A stretch of DNA of 26,532 bases from Hypsibius dujardini (taxonomy: Eukaryota > Tardigrada > Eutardigrada > Parachela > Hypsibiidae), in NCBI GenBank assembly GCA_001579985.1, contig LRSR01014830.1, forward strand, positions 1 through 26,532, read 5' to 3'. Below the pieces are notes generated by a model. The model saw nothing but the letters and a program-made list of their open reading frames with translations, ran no database searches and was not told where the DNA came from. Within the stretch, counting starts at the first letter, position 1, and each line of letters opens with the position of its first letter. Positions 1-7,754 of the stretch are shown here, piece after piece. The position numbers were made by a program, and so were the translations under genes.

Positions 1-63
1 ACATGTTTTCCTGATTGTTAAAGTGGCGTTCGATTTCTACCGAGAGCGTGACTGAAAGCGTAC

Positions 64-1135
64 CTTCGTGAGGGTGTCTCCCTGAACTTCATAGATGTCG
101 TGGATTTGCTTGTTCTTGGAGGGGATCTGCACGTCAGCGACGAGCTTCTCACCGTCCTCGGTGTACTTGAGCTTGATGGTGTGCGGGCCGTGTTGGACGT
201 CGGTCTCGGTGCCAAGGGTGTACTCGATGGCCTTCTTGAAGTTCTTCGAGGGGATGCTCACCTCGTGGTGGTACTTGTCGCCCTGCTTGTAGATGGTCTG
301 CGCAAAACAAGAATAGAAATGCTAGTTAGACAAGTAATGGTCATTTTACGAATCAAAATTTTTAAAAATTAATTGCCAACCATATAATAAATTAAACTGT
401 CAATGAATTATTAAATAAGTATTAAATAAAAATTATTTTATTATGTATTTAACTATCACTCCTAAATGGATTCAGTAATGTAATGAAGTTGTGAACCTAC
501 GTGGATGGTCCGCTGGACCTCACGGGGATACTGATCGGACGGCAGACCTAAAAAGGAAAACAACATTAGACGGATATAAAAATTGAAACAATTGATTCGA
601 TTTGAGCAGAGTTTAATTTTGCAAATGATTACATAATTATCAAGTGATGGTTCTATTAATTTTCAATTAAATGATCCACGGAAGGTCTTTTTGTCTATTT
701 TTTTCAGCTGATTTCTAAAATATTTCGATGTGTTTGAAGGTATCGACACTGACCGAGAGCATCGACGAAGGCTTCCCAGTTCTCCGCGCGGTCGGTGGAC
801 GCCCACGAGCCAAGCCAGGTCTTTCCAGTCCATTCTTTTTCCGCAGCAGCGAAAGCCACGACACCTGCAACGGAAGCCGCACTCCATGAGACTCTTTGAG
901 TTCGGAAGCACCGAAACGATAGTTACAGCACCGACATCCACACAGACACAGACACAGACACAGACACAGACACAGACACAGACACAGACACAGACACAGA
1001 CACAGACACAAACACAGACACACACTCAAACTCAGACTCAGACTCAGACAAATAAATGGCTCACACACGAAGAAATTTCATCTACAAGAATGAAAACTTA
1101 CCGAAAAGGGCGACAGCGACGAAAAGGCGAGCCAT
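64..1135 (-). CDS. SAHS: SAHS-A: secretory abundant heat soluble protein, FABP-like (3' exon off the window)
   Basis: The four visible exons are 1135-1102, 864-754, 547-501 and 297-64. They join in phases 1, 1 and 0 and encode 142 residues. The protein starts with a signal peptide (MARLFVAVALFGVVAFA). The mature part begins AAEKEWTGK and continues with the W-L-G-S-W and NWEAFVDALG blocks, then KQGDKYHH, LKYTEDGEKL and VQGDTLTK. This is the order of the one-domain FABP-like barrel of tardigrade SAHS proteins. A donor follows at 63, so the final exon (the T-Y-K...W-(F/Y)-K-K tail in the paralogues) must lie left of position 1. The ATG was chosen because it matches the 34-nt first exon of the other three copies. 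Unlike copies B and C, an intron (500-298) splits the region just before KQGDKYHH. The donor after ALG is GTCAGT rather than GTAAGT. Family function (known): extracellular, heat-soluble proteins linked to desiccation tolerance. Confidence 0.88.
939..1050. repeat. (CAGACA)n microsatellite in SAHS-A intron 1
   Basis: Tandem hexamers CAGACA on the plus strand, about 14 near-perfect units and then degenerate CAGACT/CACACT units. The array lies wholly inside intron 1 (1101-865) of SAHS-A, so the pre-mRNA carries (UGUCUG)n. Long open frames across it (repetitive QTQT or CVCV) are artefacts. Confidence 0.93.
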
Positions 1136-1225
1136 TTTGAGTTTTTAGGGAAGGACTGGAAATAAGCTTGGACAAAGTTATTGAGGAGAAGAGAGAAGTG
1201 AAGTTTGCCGATTGGGTTTCTCGAG

Positions 1226-1232
1226 TTTTATA
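1226..1232 (-). promoter_or_regulatory. TATA box of SAHS-A
   Basis: On the minus strand this reads TATAAAA, about 91 bp upstream of the SAHS-A ATG at 1135. A TATA-like element occurs at a comparable place in all four SAHS copies. The use as a core promoter is inferred from position and conservation. Confidence 0.6.
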
Positions 1233-2084
1233 CACAGGGTCTTCTACACAGGGTCTTTAGAACAAACAGACTATTGTGCGCTAATCTCATTGATCCCTAT
1301 CTCTGATTTTCGTCTAGGCTGAGAGACGCGTGGAGAGCACAAAGGTTGGTGAGAGCGTTCAAATGGCATGACGAAAAGTGTCTGCTCACCACAATCGGTA
1401 TATGGTCTAGAAAGTTCGACAAGTGTCGCCGCTGAACTTCAACATTTGAGACGATGGATAAAAAATTTGGCGCCAAAAGTTCGTCTAACAAATGTAACAT
1501 TACACAGACCTAACTAAAATCCTAGATGACCTAGCATGGCTTCCTGATACTGGCAGACGAACCAGCACACTATCTGCTGTTGTGTACAATTTTTAATTTA
1601 TTTAACGTTTTCATTAAAATAAGTTTTTTTTTCCAACATATACAGTATCAGCTAACGCAGCCAAAGAAGATATTACTGTAATAGGGGACATTTTTACTCT
1701 GCGGTCTGCAGTGCTTTTGACCGTTACATTTTCATTTCTTGGTAGATAAGATTGAAGCATTTTATTAATAATAATAAAAACATCTTTCGAGTGGTGAATG
1801 GTGATTTTGGTGTTGCTTAGATCAAGACACATCGACCAAGACAGTGCAGGAACAGCGAACACTTCAAACTTTAAACGGAGCCATTACAATTAAAGTGAAA
1901 AGAAATCTTCCGGTGGTTTTTTTACGCGATATCACAATTTCATCTTGTTTTCTCCTTATTCCCTGAAATCATCCACAAAAACATTGTTTCAGGAATTTAA
2001 CCAATTGAACAGAATCTCCAATCTTATCCACCGCACTGTCAGTATGTGTTTTTCTCTGATTGGTATCTACGTCCGGAAGTGTAA
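1233..2084. other. Intergenic region between SAHS-A and SAHS-B, right of the SAHS-A promoter
   Basis: This stretch is AT-rich and has no supportable gene. The short open frames at 1297-1500 and 1614-1862 have no splice context or recognisable protein features. A short direct duplication (acacagggtctt) sits at about 1232-1258, just upstream of the TATA box. Confidence 0.6.
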
Positions 2085-2413
2085 ATGTCTCTAAGAGTAC
2101 GTGTCTCTAAGGGTACGTGTCTCTAAGAGTACGTGTCTCTAATGGTACGTGTCTCTAAGAGTACGTGTCTCTAAGAGTACGTGTCTCTAAGAGTACGTGT
2201 CTCTAAGAGTACGTGTCTCTAAGAGTACGTGTCTTTAAGGGTACGTGTCTCTAAGAGTACGTGTCTCTAAGGGTACGTGTCTCTAAGGGTACGTGTCTCT
2301 AAGAGTACGTGTCTCTAAGGGTACGTGTCTCTAAGAGTACGTTTCTCTAAGAGTACGTGTCTCTAAGGGTACGTGTCTCTAAGCGTACGTGTCTTTAAGG
2401 GTACGTGTCTCTA
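2085..2413. repeat. 16-bp minisatellite, about 20 copies
   Basis: Tandem repeat of the unit GTACGTGTCTCTAAGA, with the last base alternating A/G and scattered single changes, for example TTTAAGG near 2234 and 2393. It lies between SAHS-A and SAHS-B. There are no spacers between units, so it is not a CRISPR array. An open frame running through its end into 2750 is not supported as a gene. Confidence 0.95.
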
Positions 2414-2785
2414 TGCTATAACGAAGGGTGGTTCGGCAAGGATGACAGTCAGTAAAATAATAATACTTTTCCTGGCTCGCCTCTTCGGTCTGTTGATCGT
2501 AAACAAATTCAACCTTTGCCCATGCATGGAAAAAGGATTTTGTCATGGAATCTGTCATGCAGCTTTACCGTCTACGAACTCGGAATTATTTTGCCGTTTT
2601 AATTTGCTGCGGACTCCAGAGAGCCAGTCTTTTGTTTCCTGGTCATTTTCAGCAAACAAAAAAATCACAACACGCTCAAACGTCAAGCAATTAATTCTTA
2701 AGTACAAATTTAAACCCTGCACAGACAATTCCAGACAGATCGTTGTTTAGACTTCATGGTACGGAGAAGCTGGAGAAATACTGAT

Positions 2786-3321
2786 CTAGGCTGCTTGGGC
2801 AGGGGCCTCGGTGGGGTTGGCCACCTTCTTGAACCATTTCTTGGCCACGATATCACCGGTCTTATATGTCTGCAAAGATAAAAAACAACGAAATGTGAGT
2901 CTTGAAAGAAAGCACAGAAATTTCCTTAAGGGAAGCTCATGGGGAAAAGGTACCTTGATGAGTTGATCTCCCTGGACCTCATATTCACTACGGATGGTCT
3001 TGCCCTTGGTGGGGATTGAGACGTCAGCAACGAGCTTCTCACCGTCCTCGGAGTACTTGGTCTTCGCGATGTGTTCGCCTTGCTTGATCTCCACCTCCTG
3101 GCCGAGAGTGAACTCAATGTCCTTCTCAAAGTTCTTGTCGGGAAGGGCGAAGATGTGATGGTAGTGGTCACCTTGCTTATAGATTTTTTGGATGGTCTTC
3201 ACCGGGGCACGACCAAATTGTTCGGGCAGACCTAAAACACAAAGAGATTGAATGAGGAGAATTTAACCTGAACTCGTAACAGCTAGGCAGACAAAGTGGT
3301 AGACCGGCAGAAAAACAGATC

Positions 3322-3364
<43 letters not shown>

Positions 3365-3437
3365 CGACAACAAATAAACGAATAGACAAACAAACGAACA
3401 GGCAAAAAAAAACAGGCAGACAGGCAGGCAGGCAGGC

Positions 3438-3474
<37 letters not shown>

Positions 3475-3847
3475 CAGAGAGTCATACGCACAAACAGGAG
3501 ACAGACTGACTGACACACAGACACACAGACAGTCAGACTTACAGACAGCAGACAGACAAACTGATTGACAGACACCGTCAGACAGTCACCTATATAAAAT
3601 TGTACTTACCAAGCGCGTCGACGAAGGCTTCCCAGTTCTCGGACTTGTCTGTGACCTCAGCGACAAATTTACCGAGCCAAGGTTTTCCAGACCACTCTTT
3701 TGGCGCATCACCAGTGGCGGCGGTCATTGCGACCACACCTATTCAAATAGGCATGCCATTCAGTTACATTTTAAATCGACCATGCTCAAAGAAGAAACAA
3801 CAGAAATACCTACCGAAAAGGGCGAGGGCGACGAGAAAGCGAGCCAT
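2786..3847 (-). CDS. SAHS: SAHS-B: secretory abundant heat soluble protein, FABP-like, complete
   Basis: Exons are 3847-3814, 3738-3610, 3231-2954 and 2869-2786 (stop TAG), giving 174 aa. The signal peptide is MARFLVALALFGVVAMTAA. The barrel then carries KEWSGKPWLGKF, ENWEAFVDALG, YKQGDHYHH, KYSEDGEKL and VQGDQLIK. The last exon encodes TYKTGDIVAKKWFKKVANP followed by a short Ala/Pro-rich tail. All junctions are GT-AG and keep frame (phases 1, 1, 0). The region split by an intron in copies A and D is one uninterrupted 278-nt exon here. The closest relative is SAHS-C, which shares the same four-exon layout and near-identical exons 1-2. Cleavage after the Ala-rich stretch and secretion are inferred. 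Stress-protective function is known for the family. Confidence 0.93.
3322..3560. repeat. (CAGG)n/(CAGA)n compound microsatellite in SAHS-B intron 2
   Basis: A run of CAGG at 3322-3361, a spacer rich in ACAAACGA, a second CAGG run, then CAGA from about 3435 and degenerate CAGA/CACACAGA to 3560. It is entirely in intron 2 (3609-3232) of SAHS-B. The transcript therefore carries CCUG and UCUG repeats. Confidence 0.93.
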
Positions 3848-3949
3848 TGCAATATTGTTTGGAAGGTCTAGGAAGCGAAAGCTAAAACATTGTTGGAAGT
3901 TCAGCAAACCAAAACAGAGGCACTGATTTTTAAGTGTTTCAATGAGCGC

Positions 3950-3957
3950 TTTTCATA
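3950..3957 (-). promoter_or_regulatory. TATA-like element of SAHS-B
   Basis: Reads TATGAAAA on the minus strand, about 103 bp upstream of the ATG at 3847. It is weaker than the TATAAAA of copies A, C and D but in the equivalent place. The assignment is by analogy. Confidence 0.4.
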
Positions 3958-5142
3958 CAGTCTCAGTGTTTTCTGGCAATTTTTGCCAGGACTTATCTGC
4001 TTCCTCTATCAAAACCATTTATGAGCAAAGGTTGCATTTTTCGTTACCAGACAGTTTAGAACGTTGTTTGTGCCTGTTTTATGTGAGTTGTGCGCCTTCT
4101 CAATCAGCCTGATCTGCAGGTTTAATTTAGTTAAAATTAAGGAATAATTAAGAATAATAATAATAAGAAAATAATAATAAGAAAACACAATAGTCTCAGT
4201 AATGTCTAAACGGAAAGATTTGGCTTTCTCTAATTTCTTATAAAATGATGAAGTTGCTAAACAGATAAAAGTGAAATTCCAGTTGGCCTAATTTCCGTTA
4301 AGTTATTAAAGTGCTTTAATTGTACGTGTAATCTTTTATTTTCCCTGTGTTTTTAATTTGAGGGCTGTTAAATTTCCAAGTGTGCACGCTGTATGAACGT
4401 GAACGTGACAACTTGTTGACTTGATGACAATCAAACGGAGGAATCTGCTGGTCATTTTGAGCGGCCTGGAGAGCCTCGCTGGTCATCACTTACAGTATAT
4501 CCGCGGCAACAACAATAACAACAACACAAGTAACAACCCTACTTGCCACATCTCACTCTTTACTCTTTACTGTAATTAACATTTCGCATTTTACTGATAT
4601 AATTTTCCGAGATACCTTTTTTTCCGTAAAAGAAACTCGAGACAATTGTCTGATTAGAACATCGGTATCAGGCCGCTCTGTATGTCCATCTCGACCGTCT
4701 AGTCAGTGAGTGAGTCAGTTAATGCGTCTGTCTGTGATTGAAATCTGCTTCCGGTGAGGCTCTACCGGTGGAATGGGAATGAGCCATGCGAGCAAAGAGT
4801 GCTTCGTCCAGTTCGTCCAACATGACAATCAGAAAATGCTTTTCCGCGAGCTCAACTCTAATCGAAGTCTGTCAACCTAAAAAACTCGACCTTTAATCTG
4901 GCATGGCGGAAGACACACGTGCACATTTCCTACCAATTTTATTCGGAAATCCTGCTTCGTTTTTTGTTTTGAGCTCGGTCATTCGGAGCATCAGATATTT
5001 TTCAAATATCCGTTTTCTATCCAGAAAAAGCTGTTGAAAGGCAATTCATATTTAATTTTAGGTACAATTTTTAAATCACACGCAGACAAATCCAGACACA
5101 TGACTGTTAACGGGCAAGGACGCTAGGGAAAGACTGCGTGGT
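3958..5142. other. Intergenic region between SAHS-B and SAHS-C
   Basis: No gene is supportable. The first about 130 bp resemble the upstream region of SAHS-C (shared sequence around 4020-4080 and 6280-6328). A second shared block, AACCTAAAAAACTCGACCTT at 4873-4892, matches a block at about 6333-6354. The two blocks are adjacent upstream of SAHS-C but about 790 bp apart here. The segment 5040-5110, downstream of the SAHS-C stop, resembles the 2690-2745 segment downstream of SAHS-B, consistent with tandem duplication including UTRs. Confidence 0.45.
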
Positions 5143-6098
5143 TTAGGCAGCAGGGTTGGCGACCTTCTTGAACCACTTCTTGGCGACGACATCGCCGACC
5201 TTATACGACTGGAAGGAAAAATAGAACAAGACGTTAGCTATGAATACACCAACTGCTGGATTCCAGTTTTGTCTGTCTATTCTTTTCAAATGCGTAAGGC
5301 TGAAACGGTACCTTGATGAGCTGATCTCCCTGAACATCATACACATCATGGATTGACTTGCCCTTGGCGGGAATTGAAACATCAGCGACGAGCTTGTTAC
5401 CGTCCTCGAAGTACTTGATCTTCAGGCTGTGCTCGCCGTGTTTGATCTCAACCTCCTGGCCGAGGGTGAACTCAATGTCCTTGTTGATGTTCTTGTCGGG
5501 CAGGGAGAGAATGTGGTGGTAGTGCTCACCCTGCTTGTAGAACGAGTGGATGGTCTTCAGCTGGGCACGGGGATACTGATCGGGCAGACCTGAAACACCG
5601 ACAATTAAGACGATGAGGCAGCGGAACTGAAAACAATCAGTAAGACAGTCATGACATAGACAGGCAGACAGACAGACTGACAGACAGACACACAGACACA
5701 CAGGCAGACACACAGACAGACAGACAGACAAACAGACACACACACACACAGACACACACACAAACACACAGACACACAGACAGACACACAGTCAGACAGA
5801 CGGACAGACAAGTAAATTGCGACATGTCAAACATTGTGCTTACCAAGAGCATCAACGAAGGCTTCCCAGTTTTCAGACTTGTCTGAGACCTCAGCGACAA
5901 ATTTACCAAGCCAAGGCTTTCCAGACCATTCTTTTGGCGCATCACCAGAGGCGGCGGTCATGGCGACCACACCTATTCAAATTAAGTCAAATAGTAAGTA
6001 GGCATACTATTAAATTCCATCCTTAACCTTGTAAGTTATATGAAGAAGCAATTGAGGGACCTACCGAAAAGAGCGAGAGCGACGAGGAAGCGAGCCAT
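5143..6098 (-). CDS. SAHS: SAHS-C: secretory abundant heat soluble protein, FABP-like, complete
   Basis: Exons are 6098-6065, 5972-5844, 5589-5312 and 5208-5143 (stop TAA), giving 168 aa. The signal peptide is MARFLVALALFGVVAMTAA. It is followed by KEWSGKPWLGKF, ENWEAFVDALG, LPDQYPRAQ, YKQGEHYHH, KYFEDGNKL, VQGDQLIK and the final SYKVGDVVAKKWFKKVANP tail ending AA. All introns are GT-AG and exon lengths equal those of SAHS-B except in the last exon. Exons 1-2 are over 90% identical to SAHS-B by eye. The start of exon 3 (GATCAGTATCCCCGTG) instead matches SAHS-A exactly, a mosaic pattern. Function as for the family: secreted, heat-soluble, implicated in desiccation tolerance. Confidence 0.93.
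5658..5812. repeat. (CAGA)n/(CACA)n microsatellite in SAHS-C intron 2
   Basis: Degenerate CAGA, CAGG and CACAGA units with a CACACACACA core near 5737. It lies in intron 2 (5843-5590), the same intron that carries the array in SAHS-B. Open frames through it (SVCLSVC repeats) are artefacts. Confidence 0.92.
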
Positions 6099-6209
6099 TG
6101 TGACTGTGTTTTTTTTTGCGGTCTAGAAAAGCGAAGACTAAGAAACAGTATGAAGAGGCAGACAAATCTAAAAACAAGTACTGAATTCTAAAGCGCCCAG
6201 AAAAGGACG

Positions 6210-6216
6210 TTTTATA
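6210..6216 (-). promoter_or_regulatory. TATA box of SAHS-C
   Basis: Reads CTATAAAAC with flanks on the minus strand, about 112 bp upstream of the ATG at 6098. The same nonamer is used in SAHS-D. Confidence 0.6.
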
Positions 6217-7754
6217 GCATCCCTGTGCTGTTGACCGGTTTACTCGCAGATCTTTATCGGTTTCCGGGAACTTAAACCCGTGAGCAGAGGACGATTCTAC
6301 AAACAGCAGAAATTGTGTTTGCCTATGCCTGGCGACCTAAAAAAACTCGACCTTCGAACGGTGCCACCTGAGTTGTTTACCAAATCTTGGCCCGTTCAGT
6401 CAGACCCCTGCACCGTGTAATACCAATTTACACGACATTCGTTCTAAATAGCCGTCTTGAAATCCAATAAACAATGTATCAGCGTAGATAAGAAACTAGA
6501 TAGATAGATAGATAGATAGATAAGGCATTTCAAAACCGACAGGAAAAAATGCAAGACACATTTGTATTTGAAAATCAAAGAAATCTCCGCTTGGATGGGC
6601 AAATCAGCCAATCAAACAACGGCGAATATACGGTGACGCCCTGCAAATTTCAAGGCGGGACAAAGTCTCCCCATTATCGTGCGTGTTTTTGGAGTGATGT
6701 TTTCACCAAACGGCTGCCTGAAGTTTTATACCCCAGACAAAATATGGTTTTTTTCCTGGCAGATAATTACAAATTTAAAATGTCAGACTTTAAAATATTC
6801 TTCGATCAAAGTTTCAAGCACGGTGCTTTTTAAAAAATCCATTTTTAATTGTATGTACCCGAATTGCACTGATGTTATTCAAAATAGTGCCTTAACTTGA
6901 TCTTTTTTGCTGAGGGAGTAAAGATTTAGATTATTTTGAAAGAGAATATGCGTTAGTTAACTATATTTGCTTGATTAATGAAAGTTCAGGGCCGTCTCTA
7001 GATCGGTCTGGCTGATGATCTGAGGTCTGCAAAGAAGTCGACCCATTTTCGATGCATGCTGTCTGGGCGTGAAGAAACAAAATTGTTATGGTCGTCGTCT
7101 GACTCTCGCAATAATCAGCCGAACGATCAAGTTGCAGTTTTGATTGTCGACTGCTTTTACAGCTAACTTTTTCCCAATCAGACCCATAACCTGTGCTTGC
7201 TGACTGACTGTTTTCTGCCATGTTGCTTCGATGTTGTTGTTTTCTGCCATGTTATTTCTTCTTTGCCGCTATTATTTCTCTTAGCACTCGCACATTTATC
7301 CCTTCATTTCACTCATTTCACTCCGTTTCGTGGCATTTTCGTTGGCCATTTCTGTTTCATCAGTCAGTCAGTGATGGCTTGAAAACCATCCTATAAGGAC
7401 AAACTCATCCCCTTATCGCGGCCTTCCAAATCTTAGGAGGATTTGTTTTAAACTTTTTCTGGCTCAACGATTGAAAATTGCGTTTCTAAAAAAACACACA
7501 GCCAAACTCGTCGGTCGTGCGGCGTGTGATTCCGCAGTTTGCTCCCACGCTTCTTTGCCAGACGAATATACTATCAATTTTTAATCACAATACCGACTGG
7601 TAATACGCGAAATATTCACATCGTCTCGTTAAACCAAGCTTTAAAAACTTCGTCGCATCAAACACAGACAAAACAAATTCGACAAAAACATAATAATTGC
7701 ACCGAAAAATTTATCCGGGAAACTGATTATTCAGGAAGACATCTTGAGAGAGAT
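6217..7754. other. Intergenic region between SAHS-C and SAHS-D, with an (AGAT)n repeat
   Basis: Contains a short (GATA)n microsatellite at about 6497-6522. There is also a small hairpin, GATGGCTTGAAAACCATC, near 7374. Open frames at 6549-6833 (plus) and 7221-6961 (minus; begins MAENSQSASTGYGSDWEKV) exist. Neither has a recognisable domain, splice partner or paralogue, so neither is called as a gene. Confidence 0.5.

Noticed and set aside
730-1140. Plus-strand ORF with a QTQT repeat
   Set aside because: It is antisense to SAHS-A exons 1-2 and runs through the (CAGACA)n microsatellite.
2085-2413. CRISPR-like repeat array
   Set aside because: Units are contiguous 16-mers without spacers, in an intron-containing animal genome.
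3177-3575. Cys/Val/Leu-rich ORFs such as SVCLSVCLSVC
   Set aside because: Translation of CAGA/CAGG arrays in an intron. The same applies to 5234-5945, 12671-12939 and 23228-23482.
6549-6833. 94-residue plus-strand ORF
   Set aside because: AT-rich, no recognisable domain, no splice context or paralogue. It could be chance.
6961-7221. 86-residue minus-strand ORF starting MAENSQSASTG
   Set aside because: The composition is protein-like at the start, but there is no homology I recognise, no promoter and no partner exon.
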